Origin: Prorocentrum cordatum
Taxonomy: Eukaryota; Sar; Dinophyceae; Prorocentrales; Prorocentraceae
Assembly (NCBI GenBank): GCA_963575745.1
Contig: CAUYUJ010014549.1
Location: 282,501 to 344,500 of the forward strand
DNA: 62,000 nucleotides
Direction: 5' to 3'
A model generated the notes under the pieces. The model had not been told where the DNA came from. It was given only the letters and a program-made list of their open reading frames with translations, and did not search any database. Position 1 is the first letter of the stretch. Each line of letters starts with the position of its first letter. Position numbers and translations under genes: made by a program. Of the stretch, positions 19,039 to 29,134 are shown one piece after another.

Positions 19039-20179
19039 CGTCGCCATCGATGCGGAGAGGTGCGACCTGATGAAGTCGAGTAACCTCCGCACCTTCGGCG
19101 ACGCCATCCGATCCCACCAGGTGATCCTCACAGGCGGCGGCCCGCCATGTGAAACGTGGAGTGCGGCGAGGTGGTCGGACATGCCAGGGCCGCCGCCACT
19201 GAGGACCCACGACGAGTACTGGGGGGTGCCGCACGCCACCCCCAAGCAGAGGCTGCAGCTGGCGGTCGGCAACGCGCTGCTCCAGGCCATGGTGAAGCTG
19301 ATGGCGGACCACCTGGCAGCAGGCAGCGCGGCGTGGATGGAGCACCCCATCCCGGCGCACTGGCGCCGCGAGGCAGTGACGAGCTGGACATGGGAGCCAC
19401 TCTTGGCACTCCAGTCGTGCCCAGTCGTCAGCACCACGGACTTCGACCAGTGCGAGCACGGCGGCAAGGCTGGCAGGGCACCGACGAGGATCGTCGGCGT
19501 GAGGGTGAGCGGCCTGCACCGACGCCTGAGGGCGACGCCCGGCCAGGGGCGTTGCTCGCATGGACGTGGAGCGCACTCAGTGCTCCTGGGTAAAGCAGAG
19601 ACGGGGGGGGAGTTTAAAACGGCGGCCAAGAAGGTCTACCCCCCCGGCCTTTGCAGGGCCCTCGCCGAGTCGATTGTTCAGACGGTTGTGGATTTTTCGG
19701 CCGTGGAACCTGGGGCCGGGTCCCAGACCGAGCCGAGTTGTCCTGAGGTGGAGGGTCTTCGGGACTTTTTCGTCGGGTCCATTCCTGAGGAGGGAGTTGC
19801 TTGGGCGCCGGATTTTCGGGCTGGGCCTAGGAGCTCTCGACCTGATCCCGAGAGGGAGCGCTTCAGGCGCCCTCTGGTCCTGGCGTTCTCGGGGTCACAG
19901 TGTACCCCCCCTGGCCCCAGCCAGCCGCCAGGCAGCCTGGCCCCCAGGTTGGACCCCCCCGAGGACCCCACCCAAGAGGACCTGTACGTAGGCTCCGTTG
20001 GGCTCGCCTCTCCCTTTGTTCCCCCTGCCCCGCCTCCCTCGCCTCTCCCGCCCCCTCCCCCCCTCCTCAGCGAGTCCCAACGCGAGCGAATTCGAGCGAA
20101 CCGAGCCGAGGCGATGAGGAGGCGCCATGTAAGACGTGCCCCATGGATCGCACAATCCGGCTTTGGGTTCCTCTTTTAG
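18904..20179 (+). pseudogene. Element 1 C-terminal cytosine-methyltransferase-like domain and RPA32-motif tail (frameshifted)
   Basis: This region continues ORF2. VLNLFCGVRR (18913-18942) is still in the ORF2 frame. The 10-nt tandem duplication at 18949-18968 (GACATCCAGA, GACATCCAGG) moves the rest into another frame, open to 20179. The motifs resemble C5-methyltransferases: motif I-like NLFCGVRR, an LSIDVAID strand, motif IV-like TGGGPPCETWSAARW (19128-19172) with a candidate catalytic Cys, and motif VI-like MEHP (19337). Then come DFDQCEHG (19438-19461), GRCSH and a KKVYPPGLC block. After a Pro-rich stretch, the tail LSESQRERIRANRAEA (20066 onward) resembles the RPA32-binding helix of UNG2 and SMARCAL1. 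The family call is an inference from motif order; I could not search it. Confidence 0.6.
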
Positions 20180-20215
20180 CTTTTGCTCCTCCCCTTTCCC
20201 AAGGGCTGGTTGAGC

Positions 20216-20244
20216 GCATAGCACGCCCTCTGGGTTTGCTATGC
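20216..20244 (+). other. 3' stem-loop of element 1
   Basis: A perfect 8-bp stem, GCATAGCA (20216-20223) with TGCTATGC (20237-20244), and a 13-nt loop, just after the stop of the last frame. Position in the 3' UTR suggests a structure for reverse-transcriptase recognition, as in several LINE families, but nothing in the sequence proves it. Confidence 0.5.
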
Positions 20245-20327
20245 CCGACGCGCGCATCAGCGGTGCGTGTCGGCTTCCATTCGGCGTGTCGATTTACGAC
20301 CGAGGCCGCACTGATCCCGCTGATCCT

Positions 20328-20337
20328 CGTCGTCGTC
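20328..20337. other. (CGT)n junction between elements 1 and 2
   Basis: CGTCGTCGTC follows CTGATCCCGCTGATCCT at the presumed end of element 1. The same CGTCGTCG lies left of element 1 (9865-9872) and right of element 2 (29135-29144). It is either a target-site duplication or simply the residual (GTC)n target. Confidence 0.5.
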
Positions 20338-20609
20338 TAGGGGTCGAGCGGCAAGGAGCCAGACGGTCCCGTCCGTCTGAAGGCCTTCGCCAAGACTGCC
20401 GATATCGTACCCCCAGCCGTACTGAGCCCTGCCCAGGGCCGCGGTGTTTCTTGAGCATATTTCACTAACACATCATTTCTGCCAGATCTCGGTCGCTGGC
20501 CTGGCACAGGGACGACCGCAGACGTCGCGCCTGGGCCAGGCAAATACTTCGTGAAGCTCGGGCACGTGATATTCTTCGAGGCCACCACGGGGAAGCCGAC
20601 AGGGACATC

Positions 20610-22151
20610 ATGGCGCGGCCACCCCCTTTGCAAGCAGAGTTGACAGGTTCAGGCGTTCAACAAACTGTGGCGTATCCAACATGGACATGTTCGATATGTG
20701 GATATTATAATATGTTGCATCATGATCGATGTCGTTTTGGTTGTGGAGTGGCCTCTCAGAATCAGTTACCACATGCTGCGCAGGCACCGCCAGGAATGTG
20801 GCCGAGCTCAACGGAGGCGGTCATGGCTATGGAGGCGCCAATGACTGGAGGGTTGCCCACGCCGGGACGACAATCCACGCCTCGAGAAGGTAGACGTGGG
20901 GCAAGGACGGCAGGAGGAAGCAGCCCAGGCACTCCAATTGGCGGAGCCGAGCGAGGACATCTTCGCGGGCCAGGACCTCCTCGGCAATCGCAGACGGAGG
21001 ACATGTCGCAGCCTTCTGTCGTCCTGGCCCCGTCGCCCTTCAAGCAGACTAGCCATACGTTGCCAGGCACGTTCGGGGAGAAGGCAGTATCCCCCTTTCG
21101 AGCAATCCTACCTGGCAGCGAGAACGACCTCAGGATCGTTCCAGCCCTGCCGAACGATGCGCAGCAGCATGTACATTGGGAGGCGCCACCGACAGATCCA
21201 GAAACATTGGCAGGACATATACAGAAGCTACATGATGAACTGGCGGCGTTGGGGCCAATTATCAGGTTGAAGCGCTCAAACAGTGACGATGCAACTGCGG
21301 AGGAGAACTGGTGTGCCACAGTCCTGACGGCGATCCAGATGGCATGCCCACCAGAAGAATGTTTGGCCAATCAGCAGCAGGAGTTGCAGAAGGCCAAAGA
21401 ACAGGCTGAGATATGTCAAAAAGTTTTGAATGACAAACAGGCGGAGTTGAACGCAGCTCGAGCGGACCTACAGCACGCGCAACATCTCGCCGATAGACAT
21501 GCAGCTGCTGTCGAGCAGATACGTGTGCTGATGGAGCGACACGAGCCGCCGCCGCCCGAAAGTGCGCCTCCCCCGCTCCCTGGCACCCCCAGCGAGTCGG
21601 TGCCAGGGACGCCGGGCGGAGCGCCAGGCACGCCAGGGGTCGAGGCGCATCCTGAGGCGGCCGCGGCGGCGCAGCAGCCGCCAGGACTGATAGACCTGGC
21701 CACGCTCCAGGCACAGTTCGTGAAGTTACAGACGCAGCAGGCGGAATCCCAGAGGCTCATGCTGGCGCGCAGTTCCATGCTGGACCAACGAATTTCTTCT
21801 CTCGTTAAGCACCTCGGCGCCATCACCACTGCGAAGAAGGCCTTCAAGACGGACCAAGGCAGGATCGCACCCATGGAGGAGGAGACAGGCGACGCCACTG
21901 CTACGGATGAAAGTTTGACAAAGCAGGCCATCGCCGTAGTAGACCAAGCCCTGGTGGCGGCAGGCGGCGCACCTGGCGCTGCCGCCCCACCTGTCACATC
22001 AGCGGCCTGTTCTGCTAGCTCCGCACTTCCTCCCTTTCCTCCCCACCCTCCAGTGGCAGGCATGCCTGCGGCTGAAGAAGTCGCTCGCGCAGGATCACTG
22101 CCTGCAGGCGCTGCTACCAGGTCTGGAGAACCAGTCCTAGTTGTCGAATGA
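20610..22151 (+). CDS. Element 2 ORF1: zinc finger and coiled-coil protein
   Basis: A 513-residue protein starting at an ATG. Residues 24-45 hold a RanBP2-like finger, WTCSICGYYN...CRFGC (Cys-x2-Cys, Asn, Cys-x3-Cys). Residues about 200-310 are rich in Leu/Glu/Gln/Lys and likely coiled coil. A Pro-rich stretch follows at about 310-350, then a second short helical region and an Ala/Pro-rich tail. It is the positional and compositional counterpart of the element 1 ORF1 but very diverged. It ends in TGA (22149-22151), with the following frame open for another 146 codons into RNase H. Confidence 0.75.
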   Translation: MARPPPLQAELTGSGVQQTVAYPTWTCSICGYYNMLHHDRCRFGCGVASQNQLPHAAQAPPGMWPSSTEAVMAMEAPMTGGLPTPGRQSTPREGRRGARTAGGSSPGTPIGGAERGHLRGPGPPRQSQTEDMSQPSVVLAPSPFKQTSHTLPGTFGEKAVSPFRAILPGSENDLRIVPALPNDAQQHVHWEAPPTDPETLAGHIQKLHDELAALGPIIRLKRSNSDDATAEENWCATVLTAIQMACPPEECLANQQQELQKAKEQAEICQKVLNDKQAELNAARADLQHAQHLADRHAAAVEQIRVLMERHEPPPPESAPPPLPGTPSESVPGTPGGAPGTPGVEAHPEAAAAAQQPPGLIDLATLQAQFVKLQTQQAESQRLMLARSSMLDQRISSLVKHLGAITTAKKAFKTDQGRIAPMEEETGDATATDESLTKQAIAVVDQALVAAGGAPGAAAPPVTSAACSASSALPPFPPHPPVAGMPAAEEVARAGSLPAGAATRSGEPVLVVE

Positions 22152-23516
22152 CGGTCACAGCGAGGTCAGGATCGAGATCCCTCTTCCCCTGTCCCCTCTC
22201 CCTCCTCTAAGGTTCCTTCCCCCTCTCAACAGACTAAGGACTCTGTCTACTGCAGGTTCGTCAACGATCCTGACCTCGCACACCAGCTACGACAGCCATG
22301 GGCATCGACAGTATCACAGTGCAGTGCCTACCTCGACTCCTTCTGGACCCCCGAGACCTCTGAGTACCTTAACACCTTAACTCCCTCCCCGTCGGCCCAC
22401 ATACTGCGAGTCCACGTGTATACGGACGGCACAGGTGGACAAGTATCGGACGTATCACCGCCAGCATGGGCCATGGTTCTCATTGGAGAACACATGGACG
22501 GAGCTTTCTCACTCATCGGGTACATGTCCGATATAATCTCGGAGGAAGCATTGGAACAGCTACCCCGGGATAAGGCTGGTCTATACACATAATGCGTGGC
22601 ATTATATTGGGCAACATTGTGGGCTAGACAGAGCGATGTGTATAACATTACCTATTGGTCGGATTCTACCCCAGCTATCAGGGCCACTCAGTTTCTATCG
22701 CATACTCCTAGTGATGTACTTGGTATTGGTACTACACTAAGGGCGCTCACACATATCAGTACGCGTGCTGGGTATGCAAGACACGTTTCACACGAACACG
22801 TTTCAGCACACACAGGTCATCCAGTCAATGAAATGGCAGATGCACTTGCAGCACAGGCATATCTAGGCCTAGCTTGTTCGCCAGAGCAGGATCGATTAAG
22901 TAAGGTGCTATCGCAGGCTGAGTCGTTGCGATGGGCATGGTTGGAGCCAATGCCGAGCGACGCACGTGCTCAGTTCCCGCCGCTCATACACAACGAGGCA
23001 CAAGCACGGCTTGTGATAAGTTCGCCATCTACTCCCTCACCTCCTTCAGTTGCAAGCGTGGGCACATACTTTACCGACATGATGTCCAAGCCCAGTAAGC
23101 ATAGTTCTGCCCCCCTACCTCTCCGCGCTGCTTTCCTCAACGTCCTTATCCTACGACCTCATTCATCAAAAAGCAAGGGGCTGTGGGCAGGATTGCGGAT
23201 GCGTGGGCGTATGACCATGTTAGCGGATCAGTTTTCCAAGGCTGGTTATCAGATTATTGGGATGGCAGAAACTAGGATGAGAACGCGTTCAGTCACGACA
23301 GTAGGGCCATACTCAGTTTTTTCACTCCCCAGGCACACAGATGAGGACGCACGGGTGTTCTCTATGGGTGCAGACGAAGCTGCTCCATCCGTTTCAGCAT
23401 GTCTTCGCCAATCCGAGGCAAGTGGCGGTCAGTCTTGTTTCACCTACGCGCATGTTCGCTACTATCCAGACGGACAGGCACAATATCAATATCTTCATTC
23501 TGCATGCACCTCATAG
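22152..23516 (+). pseudogene. Element 2 ORF2 part 1: RNase H and start of endonuclease
   Basis: The frame continues from ORF1 past the TGA. RNase H: VYTDGTGG (22416-22439), WSDSTPAI, and HVSAHTGHPVNEMADAL. A TAA at 22590-22592 lies exactly where element 1 has the Glu of AAEVCAA, that is, the catalytic Glu position. After it the frame is open again to 23516. The endonuclease begins with FLNVLIL (about 23130) and GMAETRM (about 23262). A frameshift near 23340 moves the remaining endonuclease to another frame. Confidence 0.75.
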
Positions 23517-24153
23517 CCGACGGCCTCCCACAGAAATCGAGATATGGTGGGCTGATACCAGCAGGCTTTGTAAGAAGCATCTACAGCCAGATGCCATGCC
23601 CATCGTGCTTTGCGACGCCAGCGCGGCGGTAGGCTCGCAGCAGTCAAAGGCGATCGGCCCAGTTGGGGCTGGACAGGAGAATCCACATGGTACCAGGTTT
23701 CACCGATTCCTTACTCAACAGGACCTTTGCATCCCTGCCACCTGTGCGAAGATGCCCGGCATCTCTGCCACGTGGACCTCCCCGGGGTCCATTAAAGCAG
23801 CCAAAAGGATTGACTACATTGCGATCCATCAGAGCCAGTTGAATTCTGTGACGTGGTCAGGCGTGGACGTGACAATAGACGCTGCGGTTCAGTGGCAGCA
23901 AGATCGTGGCGCGGTGGGCATCATGTGTACTGTTCCCTGTCTTAAGTCACCCTCCTCCTTCTCCCCGTCCAGGCCCAGAATATGTCCCAGGCCCCTTCAG
24001 GATCCCGAGGTTCGGGCCACGGTACAAAGAAAACTCGCCCAGGATCCCCCCCCGGCCTGCCTGGAATACCCCCCCCTCACAACACTGTCAGGCGTTGAAC
24101 GACCATGTTTTGATGGTTATCCAGGAGAATGGTTTTCGACCACTGTTGAATAG
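23341..24153 (+). pseudogene. Element 2 endonuclease, C-terminal half
   Basis: Continues the endonuclease after the frameshift: GCSLWV matches GVSLWV of element 1. It is followed by FILHAPHSR, VLCDASAAVG (the Asp-x-Asn motif is changed: Asn replaced by Ser), RIDYIAI, and QQDRGAV where element 1 has QQDHSLV. The catalytic His is thus an Arg (CGT). The fold remains recognisable, but at least two catalytic positions are changed, so nuclease activity is unlikely. Confidence 0.7.
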
Positions 24154-24260
24154 TTCAGGCGCCTACACCATGTGTTGAATGGTTATCCAGGGGAATGTTA
24201 TCCAGGAGAATGGAACGACCATGTGTTGAGTAGTTCAGGCGCCTACGCCATATCAGGGAT
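24080..24260. repeat. Small local tandem duplication
   Basis: Words GTTATCCAGGAGAATG, TAGTTCAGGCGCCTAC and GAACGACCATGTTTTGA or close variants occur two or three times in this stretch. This looks like a recent local slippage or duplication between endonuclease and RT of element 2, and it adds stops in all plus frames. Confidence 0.7.
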
Positions 24261-24352
24261 GGGTTTCGACCTCAACCAGGGAGCATTACAGGGTCAAGGC
24301 CGTTGCTCGAAGGCGAACGGGGGTCACACTAGACGAATTTAAGAGGGTCAAG

Positions 24353-26542
24353 TTGTACATGTACATACTTGCATGGCATCGTGTTGCACAAGAGGTGCGA
24401 CGGCTCAGTAGTTACACGCACACGTATGGGCACCTTTCATGTCTCAGTTCACTTACAGCATGCAACAAGTATTGTGGCGCAGTAAATGACTTACACCAGA
24501 TTGTTCAAGAATCTGCTGGATACCGATTGGCAGTATACCAGGCCACGACCCTTCCTGGTAAGTCCCCCCTGTGCTCGTACGACGCGTTCGTCCGATTTTT
24601 TGACGATGGACAGTTACCCCTGGAAGGCGAGCCTGGTGAAGATGTTTGGATGTGGAAGTCCGTAAGCATTTTAGCTCAACGTTTCACCGCATTGTTTCAC
24701 ATACTATTGTACCCGCATGCGTGGCACGGACATCTACTCACCAATGCTGACGCGGGTCAGCATTTACACAAGCTTGCACAGCGGTTGGTGGATGACTACC
24801 GGGGCCGACGATTTGCATCAGCATTCGCTACACTACGCTCTATGGGAGTAGGTGGGCGGAAGAAGGTAAAGCGTGCTATCTATCCCGCAGTAGAATGCGC
24901 CAACACAGAGTTGGCCACGACGCCCCTAGACATCCACGAACGCTGGACAGAGCATTTCGCGCAGCAGGAGCATGCTGCAGCCATCGCGCCAGACACCGCA
25001 GACGCAGTATTACGAGACATTGTCAGAATACCGAAGCACCAGCTCAAGCTGCACAACTGCCCGACCTACTATCAGTATGAGAAGGCACTGGCTACGACTG
25101 GCCACGGGGCGGCAGGCCTAGATGGCCAAACAGGAGACTTCATTCGTGCGCTTGCGACAAGGTTAGCGCCATTGTATTTCCCGCTCGTTTTCAAGACAGT
25201 GATGCTGCGTTGTGAGCCTGCGCAATGGAAAGGTGGACTGTTGCAACAAATACCTAAGACATTGTCAGAGTCAAGCGCTTGCTCATCTGCAAGATCGGTC
25301 CTAATGGCCGCCCGCACCTCCAAGAAGTACCACTCTTTCCTCCGGCGCAGTCTGGCGCCGACGATGTCTGCAGTTGCGGGGGCCAGCCAATATGGATCAT
25401 TGCCTGGAAGAGGAACCCCCATGGCAATGTTGGCAGCCAGGCCGTTTCAATCATTGGCCAAGCATACTCCGAACCCCAGTGGCAAACGAGGCATTACGTG
25501 TGCACAGTTGATTGTTGATGTCATGGCGGCCTTTTATTCGAGCATTCGCGAGCTGGTAATGAAGACAACCTTGGATCGGCATGGTATTGCACAGCTGGTA
25601 CTTAAAGCAGGTCTACCCCCGTCTGCAGTCGTGGAGCTCGAGCAACGACTACGTGGCTTGCCCTCGCTGCATACACAAGGGCTTGACGGACGCTACGTAG
25701 CCGTGCTGGAAGAAGCCTATCGAGATGCGTGGTTTCTTCTACCTGGCGCTGCTCGCTTGGCCTTAACGTTCAAGGGGGCGCGACCTGGCCTACCTCTTGG
25801 CGACGCAATTTTTCTTTTCATTATCTCTGAGGTGTCTAACATGGCAATCATCAGACTGACAGAAGCAGGTTTGGCTACGCCCTTGCCGAACCTCGATGCT
25901 GACACTCTTACTCCAGCTGAAGGAGCAGAGGAGGCATCCAATCAGTTTGCTAATATTGAGTATGCAGTCGATGCACTATATGATTTTGCAGCCGACAATT
26001 GCGCGTTCCTGGTGAAGTTCCGTGAATTTGCTACGATTGTATTAAACTGTTTTGCGCCATGTGGGTTGTTAGTGAATTACAAGCCAGGAAAAACTGAAGT
26101 ATTGATCACAGTACGTGGCAAGGGTTCGAAGGCATTACGGCACACAATATGGCACACAATGCATGGATACATCAGGCCCCCCAAGGTCCACGGTAGCCCT
26201 CAGCTTAAGGTGGTAACACAGCATCCATATCTGGGAGCCATGCGCACAGACACATTGTCGTTTACACCAGAACAAGCACACAGGCAACACACATGTTCGT
26301 CGTCGCTGACTTCACTCAGGCAAGTCTTTCGGGTTGCTCGGGGCCTACCTGAAAAAGATCGTTGGGCCCTTGCAGACAGCCTCATGGCCCATCGCGCTTC
26401 GGCGCGACGCGCTGGAGGCTACCTTGGGGCGTCTTGGAGCGCTCGTGGGCTGCCTAGAGGCATAAGAAGAAAAAAACGCCATAAACATAAACTTTCAGCG
26501 CTCCGCCCGGATTTCTTGGATCTGCGCTGGACCCCCTGGTAA
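24353..26542 (+). pseudogene. Element 2 reverse transcriptase (active-site mutant)
   Basis: A long open frame of about 729 codons, homologous to the RT of element 1 (LRSMGVGGRKK matches LRGMGIGSEKK; EPAQWKGG matches EPVQWKGG). Motif A is LIVDVMAAFYS (about 25507-25539), motif B PGLPLGDA, and motif D GLLVNYKPGKTEVL. Motif C reads DFAADN (25982-25999): GCC at 25991-25993 puts Ala in place of the first Asp of the FADD box. The protein is therefore predicted to be inactive. After GYLGASW, about 26440, the frame is lost. Confidence 0.8.
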
Positions 26543-26599
26543 ATGGGCCTGTTGGTCGCTGGTTGGTCGTGGTCCTCCAAGCAATACTAGTGCCCGCTG

Positions 26600-27169
26600 A
26601 TGGTGGCTGGTGCGCGGGCGCGGCCGTTCGTGAATAAAAACGATGTGCACCGCATACACATGGACAACTTAAATATATATCGTGTTAGCCTTAACGCCCC
26701 CAGATGTTCGGCCGAATCCCCGTCCGATGATCAGATATTGGCTCGGGCCTGCCGACCAGAGACTCTCGTCCAGATCAGGGTGGCACGCCTCAGGCTTTTT
26801 GGGCAAATTGCGAAATCAGCTCCGCCAGTGCTCTTAGCTTTGGTTGTGACGGAGAGCGCTGCGCACTCCGCATCGTGGATAGAGCAGGTCAAAGATGACA
26901 TGTACTGGCTTCGGCGCTCGGCCCATCAAGTCACAGAGTTTCCGACCCCGGTGGCCGACTTTAAACGATGGACAGTTTCTATACGCTCTGCCCCCCGTCG
27001 ATGGCAAGCCATCATTCGTTCAGCTGCGCAGGCGTGCGCAAACGAAGTCACCAGGCGAGTCAGAGCGCAGAATTGGGAACGCACAGTCATGGCAGAGGCG
27101 CACGAGGCAGGACTGCCCCCAGCGCGAGATCAGCCCGCTCCACCCCCCCCTCTCTCGAACCCCCAGTGA
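26600..27169 (+). pseudogene. Element 2 RT C-terminal (thumb/connection) fragment
   Basis: Matches the element 1 region after the RT core: PETLVQIRVARLRLFGQI against PADLLKVARLRLYGEL, and WIEQVKDDMYWLRR against the corresponding WPALLLDDLQWLRQ. It ends in a Pro-rich stretch and a TGA at 27167-27169. The two C2H2 fingers that follow in element 1 are missing, although VPDWFLDFPFYPEE in the next frame resembles the segment that precedes the methyltransferase-like domain in element 1. Confidence 0.65.
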
Positions 27170-27324
27170 GACCCCCACCTCCTCCTCCTGTACCTCCTCC
27201 TCCCCCCCGCTCCAGAGGTCCCTGACTGGTTTCTAGACTTTCCGTTTTATCCCGAGGAGTGTCAAGGTAGTTTTGCTGACATAGATCCCCGCCCGCTTCG
27301 ACGTAGGACCATTTTTTATCGTCG

Positions 27325-28600
27325 ACAGGTTTAGTGGAGTCCGAAGAGCAGGCGACGTACAGGATGCTGCCGAGGTGACTCATCAGACAAACACGAGTGA
27401 CCTCGACATCTGGGTTTTAAGTTTACATGTTGTGATTGATGAGGTCCGAGGGGACCTGACTCACACGCCCGCCATTGATCTGTGGGAAAATCATCTACTA
27501 GCAGGCCGAATTGCAGTTTTAGGAGGGGGGGGCCATGTGAAACCTTCAGCGCGTCCCGCTGGTTAGAAGGAGGCCCCCCTCCATTGCGCAGTTGGCAGCA
27601 GCCTTGGGGAATGACTCCCATCACACAGAGGCAACATCTCCAGTTGGAGGTTGGGAATCTACTACTGCAGGCGACGGTCCGCTTGCTCATCGCAGCACTA
27701 AGGTGTAGAGCCGCAGCATGGGTGGAACATCCAGCGCCTGCGGACTGGAGACCACAGGCAGTGCCATCGTGGTCATCTCGACCCTTGCAAGCTGTCAGAG
27801 CAGCCCCAGCCTCTGATTTTGTCATATTTGACCAGTGCGAGCATGGCCAGATTGGCCGCGCACCCACTGGCAGTTTATCTGTCAGGCTGCCCACGATGAG
27901 AGAGTATCTTCTAGACACCCCGGGTAGAGGCTTTTGTTCACATCCTCGGGGCACGTACGTCACACTCACCGGCAAAAAGGAGTCGGGAGAGTTTCGCACG
28001 GCAGCTAAGAAAGTGCATCCAGCCAGCATGTGTAGTGCAATAGGTAGAGCGATGCTAGGCCACATTTTACTAGCAGCGGATTTGGACAAATACATGGAAC
28101 CCGACCCACCTGACCCCTCATTGTTACAGTTTTTTGTGCCATCGCAATTTGATGATGAAAGCGGCCGCCCGCTGTTCGGACCAGATTTCGCCGTGGCCAA
28201 GAAAAGCCGAAAGCCCACTGCGTTCAGTAGACTGCGAAGCATTTTACACCCCAATGAGGAGAGTCTTGGGCAGGGTGATCCGCTACCAGAGGAGCATACC
28301 TCTATTGGGTCTCAACATTTGGAGGCAAGCTTTGCATCCCAGTCCTCTCCACCTCCGCCTCCTCCTCGCCCTCCCAGCCTCACTGTTGAGCAGCGTGAGC
28401 GCGTAGAGCGTAACAGGAAAGAAGCAGCTGCTCGCCGCAAGGCAAAGAGGCAGGCCCAGATGCGCATCGCATTGCCAGAGGAAGGAGTTTTATTTCAAGA
28501 GCTGGCCTCGAGGCCAGCACGCGTGGCAGCACCATCGACAGCAGCAGCAGCCACGCACGGGCCCAATGACATCAGATATTGGCTGGTTTCAAGCCAATAA
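27325..28600 (+). pseudogene. Element 2 methyltransferase-like domain and RPA32-motif tail
   Basis: Starts with RFSGVRRAGDVQD (27328-27366), matching NLFCGVRR...DIQ of element 1, then WVLSLHVVID, then a shift within a G run (27523-27535). The remainder is open to TAA 28598-28600: GGPCETFSASRW (candidate catalytic Cys in Pro-Cys-x2-Phe-Ser), WVEHPAPADW, IFDQCEHG, GFCSHPRGT, AAKKVHPASMC. A Pro-rich linker precedes LTVEQRERVERNRKEA (28379 onward). The order and spacing match element 1. Since the two elements are very diverged elsewhere, the retained motifs suggest past selection. A C5-methyltransferase-like fold is inferred. Confidence 0.6.
28577..28599 (+). other. Stem-loop over the last stop codon of element 2
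   Basis: A perfect 8-bp stem TATTGGCT (28577-28584) and AGCCAATA (28592-28599) with a 7-nt loop; the right arm overlaps the TAA stop. Confidence 0.55.
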
Positions 28601-28945
28601 TGTCGCATAGGCCCTATAAGGACACATGCACAAGTAGTTATAGCGCACACATTCAATATTCTCATATCTCACATACGTGGCTGCAAGCAGGAAGTGTTTG
28701 AATAGTTGGCCGACTGGCCAGGCATGTCATCTACTTGTGTGTACTGGAAGGGGCAGTCTGAGGTAGATGGGATCATGGAGGGAGGCAGCAAAGTTTCCAC
28801 CGCAGGCCAGTGCCCACCACAGGCCCTCCTCCTCCATGCCTTCCAGAATTTCGAGCACCGCAAGGCCGGTGCGGGAGGAATAAGAGGAGGAGGGGGAGGC
28901 AGCTGGTTTAGTTTTCCTTTTTGTTTTTGCCTGACACTGATCCGT

Positions 28946-29024
28946 GGGGCCTCAGCGAGGCCCCAAGTGGGTGGCTGGATGGGGATCGTGGTGGCTTTTT
29001 AGAGTGTGCAGCCCTTGAGGCTGC
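28946..29024 (+). other. Two 3' UTR stem-loops of element 2
   Basis: First hairpin: GGGGCCT (28946-28952) with AGGCCCC (28958-28964), 5-nt loop. Second: GCAGCC (29008-29013) with GGCTGC (29019-29024), 5-nt loop, extendable by a T-A pair. Both are perfect and lie close to the 3' terminus. A role in template recognition for target-primed reverse transcription is inferred. Confidence 0.55.
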
Positions 29025-29134
29025 ATGCTCAGAAACTGTTTTTGAGTTTTACTCCTTCTTGTGGTGCGCCGTGCGGGCGCGCCCCAGACGGCGCGGAGAT
29101 GCTTGACGCGTCCTCCTGCCGAGTCGATCCGATC

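Larger units (their letters stand above)
9873..20327 (+). mobile_element. LINE-like element 1 (nearly intact, about 10.5 kb)
   Basis: A non-LTR retroelement with a 5' leader (9873-10077), ORF1 (10078-11502), an in-frame TGA, a very long ORF2 (from 11503), and a methyltransferase-like C-terminal domain after a frameshift, ending at 20179. The left boundary is the break in a (GTC)n array. The right boundary is inferred from two GATCC words (20312 and 20322) directly followed by CGTCGTCGTC (20328-20337), matching the end of element 2. There is no poly(A) tail. Domain order is RNase H, endonuclease, RT, C2H2 fingers, methyltransferase-like, Pro-rich tail, which differs from the usual EN-RT-RNase H order of element 3. 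Boundaries are inference; coding content is seen directly. Confidence 0.8.
20338..29134 (+). mobile_element. LINE-like element 2 (decayed relative of element 1)
   Basis: A second element in the same orientation and with the same domain order: ORF1, in-frame TGA, RNase H, endonuclease, RT, methyltransferase-like domain and RPA32-like tail. It is about 8.8 kb because it lacks the C2H2 fingers and the long linker of element 1. It carries a nonsense codon in RNase H (22590), frameshifts (near 23340, between 24150 and 24350, near 26450-26600, near 27170-27330 and near 27535) and active-site changes. GC content is lower than in element 1. The 3' end GATCCGATCC (29126-29135) abuts CGTCGTCGTC. The leader 20338-20609 has a perfect 7-bp stem-loop at 20360-20379 (CAGACGG/CCGTCTG). 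Confidence 0.8.

Noticed and set aside
22141-22380. A separate small protein between ORF1 and RNase H of element 2 (other frame)
   Set aside because: The ORF1 frame itself is open through this stretch to RNase H, making the other frame a shadow.
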